Positions 20,187-30,911 of a stretch of 64,000 nucleotides of DNA are shown here, piece by piece. The stretch lies in assembly GCA_973895155.1 (NCBI GenBank), contig OZ316893.1:28210001-28274000 (forward strand), given 5' to 3'. The notes beneath the pieces were generated by a model that was not told the origin of the DNA, ran no database searches, and saw only the letters and a list, made by a program, of their open reading frames with translations. Position numbers and translations under genes: made by a program. The first letter of the stretch is position 1; every line of letters begins with the position of its first letter. Source of the stretch: Marsupella aquatica (taxonomy: Eukaryota; Marchantiophyta).

Positions 20187-23100
20187 ATGGAACCCGAGCC
20201 GAGGCCGGAGGTAAGGACGCTGGGGGTGAAAACTCGATTAGGGTTAGGGCGCGCTAAGCGTCGGCGGCTAGGAAGGATCAACGGAAGGAAGGACCGGAAG
20301 AGGAGAGGGGTAAGGACCGCTCGCGAGGAATAGTGGCTCATTTGCAAGAACGAATTGGGCAGACGACTACGGGAGGCCAAATGCTGTCAGCTGCTTAGAC
20401 AAGCACTCGGGGTGGGAATAGATACCAACGATCGACTCAAGGAGGGTATGAGCAACGTCAATCAAGCAGCACATTTTTGGGGATGCCTGTTCAAACGGGC
20501 AACTGAGTACATCAAGACTTACGAGGATGAAGAATCAAAAAGGGCAGCTCGAGAACGAAAGGAGCTCGCTCGATTGTGGAAGCTGCAGAAGACGGCTTTT
20601 CTAGGAGGCGAACTCATCAAGGCCGAGTTCTTGTGGACTCCTACTTCCAATCAGCTCAACGATCTTCTGTTTTGCGAAGACAGAATCATCGGCATTCGAG
20701 AGGCCATCAAGAACTGCAATGACATACACTGGGAATTGAAGGGTAGCACGGAAAGGTGGACCCAGGCAACGGTGCTAGGAGAAACCTCCACGGCAGCAGA
20801 GATGAAGAGGAAGGGAGCCGTCAACGATGAAGCTACCCCGACAAAAAGAACGAGGTCGGCGGCACCAAAGAAGCCAGCCGAGCAGCAGAGCAGGAGGCAG
20901 GGAGAAGCCGAAGAGGAGGAGGTCGATCCCATCAATGCCATTCCAACCAGGGATGACACCTGGAAAGGCTGGGCGGCAACCCTACCAGTGGAGGTGCAAC
21001 TACATTTTGCACGGGAGGAGGATGCATGCTTTACGGCCATGCAGACCAAGAAGTACCAAGGCTTCATGGCCGGATCCGGCTTAGAGGCCTTTGTAAGACT
21101 ACCATGGCTGAAGTCGGAGGTGCCGGATTCAGACCTATTAGAATTCATGGGGTCATGGGAACCCGAGACCAATTGCACGAGGATATATGAGAAGGATTTC
21201 TATCTTACTCCCAAGGTAATTGCCGAAGTGTTTGGCTTGCCGATGGGCAATAAGACCAAGGTTGATACCAGGAAGACCTTGCCTGACAAAGAGTTCCGGT
21301 CGTTCCCCGGGCCATCAACGAAGAATGGCTTCTTCCGGAACACCTACACCAACCCGCACATAGGAGAGATGATCGACTTCTTGCGGGTGACCATGCATTG
21401 TAACTTGCCGAGGGCAGAGATCGGCAAGGCACAGATCTATCTGGCGGAGAGGCCAGACCCAAGTCGGGACTACAACGGGTACCTCCTCAACCAATTGAAG
21501 AAGATCTTAAAGGAGGAGCAGCAGGTAATCGGCATGGGGAGCGTGTCGCGGCTTGGCTATCACATGCCGCTGTTGTGCCGGTATGCCAGAGGTAAGACCT
21601 TTGCCCCAGTACTTCCCCTGCAGGTAAGGGCACCCGAGGAAGCTCCAGCACCAAGGCCGGTAGTAGAGAAGCCTCAACCACCTGTTAGCCCTACGATTGA
21701 GCAAGTGTTTAGGCCAAGGAAGGAAGACTTGCCAATGCAGCAACCAAGCATGCAGAATCTGCTGAAAATGTTGGAGAAGGAAAAGACGGCACCGGCACCG
21801 GCTTCGGCAGCGACACCAATACAGGACACTGCCCCAGAGGTCAACCTAAGCAGACTTAGAAGGGAAAACTCCTTTACCGAAAACAAGGAGAGAATCAGGC
21901 CAGAATCCAAGCCGGGTGTTCGAATGTACGTGGGAGTCTCAAGCTCTGAATCTGAGGCAGAATTGCCTGAAGCTCCTACCGACGAAGAGGAGAGGGAGAA
22001 GCCGGAAGTCCAAGAAGTAGAGGAGGCAGTGGAGGACTGCAGCCATGATAACTCCGGCTATGGGTCGGACCATCACGTTCCAGGAGTAAGGACTTGTGGC
22101 CGGTTTATCCCTTCACTTCCAAGGGTAGTACGAGGGGACCCCAACCAGCAGAGTAGCCCTGAGTCTCCCCCACTAGATGTTGCTCCCCCGAGCTTTGACG
22201 ACATAAAACAGCCGGCACAGGAATTTCAGGAGCGAATCAGGCAGGAAGAGGAGGCAGCCCTGGCTAGGGAAAAGGATTTGCCAGGAGGAGATTGGCCGGA
22301 GGACATCAGGCGGCTAGCCGAAAAAGGAAGCAAACCTCTAGCCATGATTGAAGAGATCCGCAAGACGGCTTGGGAGCAGAGGCCGCGATGGACGATGCCG
22401 ATCACTTCTACTTACTCCACCTACGCTAAGAATAGAGCCATGGAGTATGGTGAGATATGTGGGGAACTTGCACTCGGCATCTTTGGGGAGGAGTTGGAGG
22501 TAGGACCCTTTTTCCATAGGGAGCAGTTGGAGAAGCACCAATTATAAGAAGCGGTGGCTTTAGAGAGAAGCAAGAAGGACGAGGTCATCCGACGGCTTAG
22601 GAGGATGGAAGCCGAGATTGAAGATCTAAGGGCGGCCAAGAAAGCCCAAGATGAACTGCGGATTAAGCGGCATGAGCTAAACATCATGCAGGGGCAGTTG
22701 GACACCGCGCAGGCTGATAATCAGATTATCAAGGATAAACTGACTCAGACCCAGGGAGAATTGGCCGACGCAATCAAAGAGAGGGAGAAGTGGAAGCGAG
22801 AGTTGAGGAATACAGAGGAGGCCCACATAACAGCCAACAACCGGGCCATGGCGGAGACCCAAAGAAAGGAATGGGCGCTGAAGGGAGAGCTCGAGAAAAT
22901 CCGCGGAGCCCTTGAGCAGAAGGAGGCCGAGTTAGGAAAATCCTATCAAGGGATTATTGCGCTACAGCAGGAGCTTGCGTCCCTGTCGGCCAGCTTCAAG
23001 GCCGACCTGCAGGAGAAGGATGCCCAGCTCGACCAGACTTATGCCAAGATGAATAACATGGAGTCTGAGGTCGTACCAGAGCTCGACAAGGAGCTAAGAG

Positions 23101-23851
23101 CAACCTAGGAGGAGTGGGCTACCACCAAGAAAGAATTGGAGGAAGCCCACAGGGAATTGGAGGAAGCCAAAAACAAACTGGAGGAGGCACGTAAGGACCT
23201 GGATGAGACCCAGGAGGACTTGGAGGAAATCACGAGGAAGATGGAGAACCTACAGCGGCGGGCCGACAACCAAACTGAGCGGCTGAAGAAACAAGCCGCA
23301 GTATTTAAATGCTTAGCTGCATCAGGTCCATCTCCCGTTGGGGCAAACCAGTTACCAGGGGTGGTAATTGCCGAAGGACCAGCCGTGACAGACGGCCCGG
23401 TGCCGGACGTTGGCGGCAAAGGGAAGGAACCGGCTATGGAGATAGTGAAGAAGAAGAAGCAGAAACCTTCGGGGTCCGGAGGTTATTCGACCCCTCAAGC
23501 CGTACTCAAACCAGCACCAACCTCCGGCATGAACACGGCAATAGATTCCGCTATCACCAAAGGTGGGGTGGCGCGGCCCAAGCCGAACTACTCAGTAATG
23601 AGGCCGGTATCCCAGATCCACCTCTTGAGCAGGCCGGGGAGACAGTAGCCGAAGCTGAGGCTGAAGCCGAGGCTGAGGCCATAGCCGAGAATGATTTCCG
23701 AGCTGATGCCAAAGCCGAGGGTGGGCCCAGTCAGGCCGATGAAAAGTTGACTTGGTTAGAGGCAGGTAATCTGTCAGAGGACGGACCAACGGCAGTGGTT
23801 GCGGAGGGAGCGTTGGGGACGTCCATTGAGGATCCACCACCGGTGTCGTGA
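20187..23851 (+). pseudogene. Family A coiled-coil protein gene (A1), decayed
   Basis: The ATG at 20187 matches the start of A4. Order: basic N-terminus, FW domain (NQAAHFWGCLF), basic and acidic linker (KRTRSAAPKK, EAEEEE), LPW...FGLP domain from about 21063, Pro-rich and acidic region, a long coiled coil (22560-23300), and an Ala-Glu-rich tail. Damage relative to A4: TAG near 20334 where A4 has a Trp codon, TAA at 22545 (GAA in A4), TAG at 23106 (CGG in A4), and loss of one G in a G-run near 23565 that shifts the tail into another frame. No catalytic motif is visible. The coiled coil suggests self-assembly, as in Gag or DNA-binding accessory proteins. The function is unknown. Confidence 0.75.
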
Positions 23852-24763
23852 CGGTGCAAGGGCGCCGTTCCTTTTAGGAAGGGCGGACGTGGAGGTAGGA
23901 GGCGTGAGTGGGCAGGGCGGGCGCTGATCTCCAAGTTTAGGATCAGGACCAGGAGCGGCCCTGACACTTAGCTTAGTGGGATTGCGGTTCCACTGGTAGG
24001 AGCAACACTTGTGCTCCTGCCTTGCTGTACATAGGTAGATTCGGGCAGGTAGATTACTGTTAGGTAGATTAGGCTTACGCTGCAAAGAATTAGGCAGATC
24101 CACTACCAGGATAAGTACCTGGGCAGCGGGGAGCTTAGGGCCTCTTCTTTAGCAAGTTTTTAGTTTGCACCAGCCGGGCTGGGATCAAGTAGTAAGAGAA
24201 GCTCTCGGTTAGTCATACCATGACCTTGTGTATATTCATGTTTCCTCATGCCTAAGAGCTGAATAGAGTTGGCCTCACGGCTTAGTTCGCAGAGCTTGTG
24301 TATGAGATGTACTGTTTGTATGGCAAGTGCATGGTGTGACTCAGACAAAAGGAGTCATTTTGCTATTTGTGTGTCGCATTAACTTGTGTGAAGAGTGCCC
24401 ACATCAACCAACAGAGGAAGGAAAGTAAGCAGGGGAGTGAGAGTTGGATGTGTCGAGCTGAGAGAGGTCTTAGCGGCTTAACCAAGCCTATTGGGGATCA
24501 TTCCGGCGGCGGAATCCAAACATACCTAACCAAAAGGAGAGGAAGACAAGGGAAGGCCTAGATTAGGCCGGCTACGTATCTCATGACCCGATGAAGGATC
24601 TGTCCAGTATATGTGTGTAAAAGGCTAATAGTAATAGTAGAAGGAGGTTAGCAGTGTCCCATGCCGCTAAGCCGCGGAAACGGCCTCGCCAAGCGCGAAA
24701 CCCGCGGGAATCGGCTTGTGAGGGGGGGTTTCTTGGGTTTAGGGAGCCATGGGACGCACCACA
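23852..24763 (+). other. Non-coding 3' region of A1 with conserved hairpin
   Basis: These 912 bases have no gene. TTCCGGCGGCGGAA at 24501-24514, followed by TCCAAACATACCTA, matches a block in the 3' region of family B (30324-30337). The last 110 bases are GC-rich and end TGGGACGCACCACA. A4 keeps the same arrangement. Confidence 0.7.
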
Positions 24764-24768
24764 ATTTC

Positions 24769-25631
24769 TGAGTCTGCATAGCCGTAAAGCATGCATCCTC
24801 CTCCCGTGCAAAGTATAATTGCACTTCCTCGGGGAGAATCGCCGCCCAGCCTTTCCAGGTGTCATCTCTTGTTGGAATGGCATTGATGGGGTCGACCTCC
24901 TCCTCCTCGGCTTCTCTCTGCCTCCTGCTCTGCTGTTCTGCTGGCTTCTTTGGTGCCGTCGACCTTGTTCTTTTTGCCGGGGTGGCCTCTTTGTTGTTGT
25001 TCCCCTTCCTCTTCATCTCGGCTGCCGTGGATGTCTCTCCTAGCACGGTTGCCTTTGTCCACCCCTCCGTGCTACCCTTCAACTCCCAGTGTATGTCGTT
25101 GCAGCGTTTGATGGCTTCGCGGATGCCGATGACTCTGTCTTTGCAAAACAGCAGGTCGTCTAGCTCGTTGCCAGTAGGCATCCACAGGAATTCAGCCTTG
25201 ATGAGTTCCCCTCCTAAGAAGGCAGCTTTCTGCAGCTCCCACAATCGGGTGAGCTCCTGCCATTCTCGAGCTGCTCTCTCTGATTCTTCGTCCTCGTAAG
25301 TCCCAATGTACTCAGTTGTCCGTTCGAACAGGCATCCCCAAAAATGTGCCGCTTGATTGACGTTGCTCATACCCTTCTCGAGTTGATAGTCGGTATCTGT
25401 TCCCACCCTGAGCGCTTGCCTAAGCAGTTGACAATAGTTGGCCGCCCGTAGTCGCCTGCTCAGTTCGTGCTTGCAAATGAGCCACTATTCCTCGCGAGCG
25501 GTCCTTACCCCTCTCCTCCTCTGGTTCTCCCTCCCGTTGGTTACCCCTAGCCGCCGGCACTTAGCGTGCCCTAACCCTAATCGTGTTCTCTCCCCTGGCA
25601 TCCTTACTTCCGGCCTCGGCTCGGGTTCCAT
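24769..25631 (-). pseudogene. Family A protein, N-terminal part (A2)
   Basis: On the minus strand, the ATG at 25631 corresponds to the A1 and A4 starts. It encodes the FW domain (NQAAHFWGCLFERTTEYI) and the basic and acidic linker, ending at AMQTQK where A1 inserted. Like A1 it has TAG in place of the Trp codon of A4 near codon 50, so A1 and A2 share that stop. The remainder of the gene is at 19113-20071. The 115 bases between the element end and the ATG hold an AATATAAAC-like stretch conserved in A1 and A4. Confidence 0.75.
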
Positions 25632-25748
25632 AGTCACCCTTAATTGTTTATATTTTCCTTATTTATGTAACTATACTAAGGTGTTTCTAGGGTACACTTC
25701 CCTTTTCCCCTTAAACTAGCCCAGTGATTCCTGGCTAGGCATCACAAT

Positions 25749-25988
25749 GTTGCAGATCCTAGGGCATGGAAGGAGATTGATACAACCATTGATCCAACAT
25801 TTGAAGCAAAGCCTCGCAATGTACACCTTGGATTGGCTCTGGATGGTGTGAAGCCCTTTGGGGAAAACAACCTCAAGCACTTACGTGGCCTGTTGTATTG
25901 TTGAATTACAATCTGCCCCCTTGGTTGTCCACCAAGAAGTTCTTCATTATGTTATCTTTGCTGATCCCTGGGCTTGATTCAGTGACTG
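25749..25988 (+). pseudogene. tnp2: CACTA transposase tnp2, fragment 1
   Basis: This encodes the conserved tnp2 stretch: AWKEID, PRNVHLGLALDG and KPFG, then after a frameshift near 25885 LNYNLPPWL and MLSLLIPGLDS. In intact plant tnp2 proteins these segments follow in this order (AWK..D, NVRLGL..DG.NPFG, YNLPP, LIPGP). The fragment ends at 25988 where B2 inserted, and its upstream part was separated by A2. It is a non-functional relic. Confidence 0.85.
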
Positions 25989-26483
25989 TGTCACGTCGTC
26001 AGCCTAGGCCTTAACTTGGGCTTCGGCTTAGACAGGTACATCCTTTGTCAATATGAGGGTTCAGGCAGGGAGGGAGGCACGAAATGCACCTAACTCACAT
26101 AAACTAGCGCTAAGTGCGCCTATTGTCATATACGGACACCTCTTAGGTATGGTTTGTGTTCCGCCGCCAGAACGTACCTCAGTCGATAGCAGGATTGACG
26201 CCGGCTTACGGGCTTCTAAGCCTTCATGTTGTCCGCCTTCGATCCGGATTCGATGGTATGGGTACTCAACCCGGGCTTGCAACCACGTACCCGCAAGCTG
26301 CACCCCGTGCACGACTTGGGTAGTGCGTTCGGCCAAGCGTTGGCACCTATACACAAGATTCACACATACACATACACACAAGCATACAATCTTGATTTAC
26401 ACGAAGGAATAATGGGAAAGGATTTTACTACATAGGAGACATATGCGTACACTTAGGTGTTGACCCGAAAGCTCTGGAATGAA
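25989..26483 (-). other. Terminal 3' segment of B2
   Basis: These 495 bases match, in inverted orientation, the 3' end of B1 (about 30016-30507). They are the part of B2 that lies beyond the B1 insertion. They contain the degenerate hairpin block (26159-26172 on the plus strand, one base changed) and a CA-rich microsatellite-like run near 26360-26385. I see no gene. Confidence 0.8.
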
Positions 26484-26841
26484 TGTGACGCCGCTGGTAC
26501 GGCGGTTAATGAGTGATTCAGTGTAACTGCGCTCGGCACGCGCGTTAGGTGGGTCTTAGGCCGCTATTATTAGCATAACAACAGTATTTAGGTAATCATT
26601 AGGGGTAGGACATCATTAGGCAATAAGGGGGACTTCAGGTTCGGGCTGGCGGCGGGTCGCTATTCGCACATCCGGATTACGAGCATGGAGGGGCCCCTCC
26701 CTCGGGTCCGTATAACGAACTTAAGGAAGCGGCCACTGACGCACGCTGACTCAGACCGGCGGAGTGGCCGGTACACCACAAGCGTGAGCGGTTCAACCTA
26801 TGGGCGTCGAGGAGACGTCGGGGATCGACAAGCCCTCAAAG

Positions 26842-26850
26842 TATAAAAGG
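26842..26850 (+). promoter_or_regulatory. TATA box of B1
   Basis: TATAAAAGG lies 108 bases before the presumed ATG and about 360 bases inside the element. B2 has the same box at the matching position. This suggests transcription starts within the element and the leader is short. Confidence 0.6.
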
Positions 26851-26949
26851 GGAGCCAACCCTTTGTAGTGCACCAGTCCATCAGTCCGCGCGCCAGCTTC
26901 GACCCCAGCTCTCTCGTTCTCTCTAGGTCGCCACTACTATCTCCTCTGA

Positions 26950-29610
26950 ATGTCGCACACGATCCTCTCCAGCTTGGCCATTCGATTCTGGACGCAGTTC
27001 CTATCTACCGGAAGGCACTTGGCCGATTCATTGAAACACGCCAACCCACGCCAATACGAGATCGAACGCGAATACAAGAGAGCCATCCGCCTAGCAGGAC
27101 GACACCACTACGTCCTTAACTTTGACTACCCGTCTCAGAGCGAGCTTTAGCGACCAGCTGAGGTATCTGGGTACTTCTTCAACGGAGACAAATATATCGG
27201 GTTCTGGGAAGCATTGTTTTGGCTTCCGGACGAGGTCTTCAAAATCCCGGGTACAATCAACCTGCAGCGACATCACTTCGACCACATCCCTGCCCAGGTT
27301 CGGGCTGTCATTAACGGCGAGTCCAGTACCAACCGTTCGACAGGGGCGTCCGCACTCGCTTCGGAGAACTTCTACCAGCACCTGCAGAGCTTCATGGGAA
27401 CTCGACCATCAACCAACGTGACCAACTCAGCCGGACCCGTACCCGTACCCGTACCCGTGCCCATGCAACCCCAGCCTCAACCTCAGCTTCAGCTTCAGCC
27501 TCAGCCTCAGCCGCAGCCTAGCCAAACCCCACCACCTATCACCCAGCCAGCACAGGTACGCTCTGTCATCAACGCTGTGGATCTTAGCGATGACGACGAG
27601 GCTACCCCACCCTTGACCAGGCGGCCCAGAGGAACAAGCGCTCGGGGGGCCGACACTATATCGTCCCCACCCCCTGCTCTGACCCCAGGAGCGGCCCCAG
27701 CAGACAACATAGTGACCATGGCCGCCCCGGGCCCGTTACCAACCGCAGTGGCACTCCCTAGGCCCGATTAGGAGGATGGGGAAGTATCACCTTCCCCGAG
27801 TCAGTCACGGGGAAAGAAGAGGAAGGAATCCGCCACTGCATCCGGGTTACCGTTGGCCACGGTAGCCGTAGCCAAGGTGACGATGCATCGCATGGGGGAA
27901 AACGTTCATAGCAACATCCTCCATCCCAAGCATGCGGTGTGCCTGAAGACTCAGGGATTTGAGCACCTCGCCTCTCTCCCCTGGAACACTTGCAGGTACT
28001 ACGGGGAGGACATGACAGAATTCGTCAAGAATTATGACGACGTACGTCAACAGACTCGGCTGCGGGGAAGGAATATGTCCCTCACAGAGGAACGGCTCAA
28101 GATGATCTTCGGGTTACCCGAAGGTGACCATCGAGTCGAATCACGGGCTCCCAGAGGCAAGGGGGCCAAGTACCAATCTTCAAGTTTTCCCTCAGAGGGA
28201 TCAGTAGACAACGGGTTCGTGATGAGGACCTGCCTCATGCCCGAGATAGCTGAGCGGCTGGAGTTCCAGAGGTACGCTCTCCACATGATGGAACCCCGGG
28301 GGGAGATCTCCGCCGCCCAGGTTATCCAGGTCGAGAACTATCGACCTAGGAAATGGGCGTCGTACTTCGCTAAGAAATTCCATGAAGAGATGGAGCGGCG
28401 AAGGAAGACGCTATACATTGGCGGGAAGGCGTATTTCGCTAGCCACATCGAAATCATTCTTGAGTGGTACGCCCGGTTTGATCGACGAACCCTTCCCCGC
28501 ATCAACGTTACAAAGCTAGTCCCAGCTAGGTGGGTTTTTCCGGCATTGGAGAGACGGCCCCGACCCGAGGCCCGAAGTCCAGTGGACACGCCAGCTTCAC
28601 CCACCCCACCTCCACAAATAGCTGTAATCGTAACCGAGGAGGCGCCGGAGGGGTCGGTCGTCGCAACCGTTGATGCGACCCAACTAGCCGGGCTAAGTAC
28701 AGAAGTTGGTACGGCAGAGGTCTTACCCGAACCCGGGTCTCCCAAGGACCCGCCGGTGGCAATTCCGGAGAACCGGACATCGCTGCAAGAGGACACTCCA
28801 GCCCCTTCCAACGTTATGTCCCCAGGGCTGGACGTCACTGCCCCGGCCCCTGCGCGTGTTGATGTTTGCCCGTGCCCAAATCTGGACAGGCACAACTTGG
28901 ACCACCCGGAACTCTTCGTACAGGGTACGTTTCTGAACGGGCTTCTGGGAGATTTCTCTCATCAAATTGCCCGGGATACCGGGGAGTTCATGGCCCGGAA
29001 GGTAGCCTGTTTCTTCAATCAGGAGTTGGTTGCCGCCGTAAAGGCAGGTCGGGCCCAGTCGGAGGCCCTTCAAAGGATAGAGCGGTACCGGGTGGAGTCC
29101 GTGTACCTAAAGAACAAAGTGGCGGCTCAAGAGGCTGAGCTTCTGCAACTACGACCCAAGGTTGCAGCCGCCGATGAGTTGTTAGCAAAGGCGTACGCTC
29201 TTACCGCCCTAGCCGAACAGGCCAAAGCTAGGAACGAGGCCGAGATTACACGACTCCGGAACCAGATTGACAGTTTGAAGAAACAAGCTATCACCTGGCA
29301 GAAAGACCTGGAGGAGGCCGAGGAGCGAGCCCAGCGGGACGCGATGGAGATAGCCACGCTGCAGGCCGAGATGGCGTGGCTCCAAACCGAGGCCGAGAAG
29401 CAGGACCAGCTGGCGGGTAAACTGACGAGCGATGCCCAGCAGCTGGAGGAGGCATGTCAGGAGGCAGCAGAGGAGACGGACGTGGCGAGGCGAGAGAACG
29501 AATCTCTGCTGGACCAGGTCCAGCTCCTCAAAGCGGACAATGACAGGCTTCGAAGGCAGCGGGATGGCCGTTCCCATTCGGGCGGCTCTGGCAAGCGTGC
29601 CAGGCATTAG
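26950..29610 (+). pseudogene. Family B coiled-coil protein gene (B1), two in-frame stops
   Basis: One frame of 887 codons is broken only by TAG at 27148-27150 (Tyr codon in B2) and TAG at 27769-27771 (Arg in B2). The N-terminus has the FW domain (LAIRFWTQFL, YEIEREYKRAIRLA), then a low-complexity Pro/Gln repeat (VPVPVP, QPQPQ), and the LPW...FGLP domain (HLASLPWNTCRYY, LKMIFGLPEG) with NGFVMRTC, ISAAQVIQVEN and a KKFHEEMERRRK helix. A second Pro-rich linker follows, then a coiled coil from about codon 700 to 865 and a basic C-terminus (SGKRARH). Domain order is the same as in family A, so the two are homologous. The function is unknown. Confidence 0.75.
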
Positions 29611-30507
29611 CGGCGGAGTAGGAATAGATTAGGATTAGGATTGGCTTAGTCAGGCTCTTGGGACAGGCACCTGCCTTAGGTACAGCAGCGCTGCCCTGCT
29701 GTCCAGCCTGCGTAGATTAGGATCTTCTAATAAGACACAGCCGTTTTCCGGCCTGACTGTCAACTTAGTTAGGACCTTAGTCAGCGAATCTTTGGCGAGA
29801 GGACACCCCGTCCCTCGGCTCTTAGTATTTAGTGCACCCCTCGGTAGAGGCAGGGGGGGTTTTTAGTTTCAGAGTCGGACATCCGCGGGACATGCGGGGA
29901 GTCCCGACCTCTGGGAATGACAGAGTACCAAGGGGAGGGGGTAGGACTAAGCTCGCCGGGCGAGTGCGGAGCCGGGCTCCGTTGTAGTGTGCACCCTCGG
30001 CCTTGAACCTGTGCATTCCAGGGCTGTCGTGTCAACTAAGTGTACGCATATGTTCCCTTTGTAGTAAAATCCTTTCCCATCATTTTCCTTCGTGTAAATC
30101 GAGATTGTATGCATGTGTGCGCATATGTGTGTGGGTTTCTCGTATATGGGTGGCAGCGCCAGGCCGAACGCACTACCCGAGACGTGCATAGGGTGCAGCC
30201 TGCGGGTAAGTGGTTGCGAGCACGGGTTGAGGACCTGTATCATCGAATCCGGATCGAAGGCGGACAGCACGAAGGCTTAGAAGCCCTTAAGCCGGGATCG
30301 ATCCTGCTATCGACTAAGGTACGTTCCGGCGGCGGAACACAAACCATACCTAGGAGGTGTCCGTATTTAGCAGTATGCGCACTTAGCGCTAGTTTACGAG
30401 AATAAGGTGCATTACGTGCTTCCCTTCCTGCCCGAACCCTCAGATTTACGAGGGATGTGCCCGTCTAAGCTGAAGTCTGAGTTAAGGCCGAAGCCTACGA
30501 CGTGACA
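29611..30507 (+). other. Non-coding 3' region of B1 with conserved hairpin
   Basis: 897 bases without a gene. TTCCGGCGGCGGAA at 30324-30337 is followed by CACAAACCATACCTA, closely matching family A. The segment 29840-30030 is repeated inverted at 30510-30700 (B2), and the end is repeated inverted at 25989-26483. Confidence 0.7.
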
Positions 30508-30911
30508 ATGAACAGGTCCGAGGCCGAGGGTGTACACTACAATGGAGCCCGGCTCCGCACTCGCCCAACGAGCTTAGTCCTACACCCTCCCCTTGGTACT
30601 CTTTCACTCCCAGAGGTCGGGACTCCCCGCACATACTGCGGATTCCAACACTGAGACTAAAAATCCCCCCTGCCTCTACCGAGGGGTGCACTAAATACTA
30701 AGGGCTGAGGAACGGAGTGCCCTCGCGCCCAAAGATTCGCTAACTAAGGTCCTAACTAAGTTACCTGTCAGGCCGGAAAATTGCTTGTCTTATTAGAACA
30801 TCCTAATCTACGCAGGTTGTACAGCATGGCAGTGTTGCTTTAACTAGGGTAGGTGCTTGTCCCTATAGCCTAATTTAGCTACTCCTACTCTATTTTAATC
30901 GTACTCTGCCG
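30508..30911 (-). other. 3' region of B2 before the B1 insertion point
   Basis: This is non-coding and is the inverted counterpart of B1 29611-30015 with many point differences. It follows the B2 stop codon at 30912. I see no gene. Confidence 0.75.

Larger units (their letters stand above)
20072..24763 (+). mobile_element. Family A element A1, complete
   Basis: The element is 4,692 bp, starts TGTGATGCC and ends GCACCACA. It is flanked by ATTTC on both sides (20067-20071 and 24764-24768), inserted in opposite orientation into A2. The ends form a short imperfect inverted repeat TGTGRTGC. The first and last 300 bases show no direct-repeat similarity, so I see no LTRs. It has one gene, then about 0.9 kb of non-coding 3' sequence. 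It is either a solo LTR with coding capacity or a TIR element of unknown class. Confidence 0.8.
19113..25746 (-). mobile_element. Family A element A2, split by A1 and truncated by G1
   Basis: On the minus strand the element starts TGTGATGCC at 25746 and runs to 24769. It resumes at 20071 after the A1 insertion and continues to 19113, where the G1 LTR cuts it. Its 5' flank, ATGTT (25747-25751), belongs to the CACTA tnp2 gene. The other end lies outside the window or was lost. The split point carries the duplicated bases ATTTC on both sides of A1. Confidence 0.8.
26484..30507 (+). mobile_element. Family B element B1, complete
   Basis: The element is 4,024 bp, starts TGTGACGCC and ends CGACGTGACA. 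It has ATGAA on both sides (26479-26483 and 30508-30512), inserted antiparallel into the 3' region of B2. As in family A there are no direct terminal repeats. One gene is followed by about 0.9 kb of non-coding 3' sequence. The start TGTGAYGCC is shared with family A. Confidence 0.85.

Noticed and set aside
26053-26435. Open frames in the 3' non-coding region of B2
   Set aside because: They are low-complexity and CA-rich, are not conserved in frame with the B1 copy, and lie outside the family B gene.
25989-30507. Long (about 490 bp) terminal inverted repeats at 25989-26483 and 30016-30507, suggesting a TIR or foldback transposon
   Set aside because: The left copy is the 3' end of B2 and the right copy is the 3' end of B1. 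They are inverted only because B1 inserted antiparallel into B2, as the ATGAA and GACTG duplications show.
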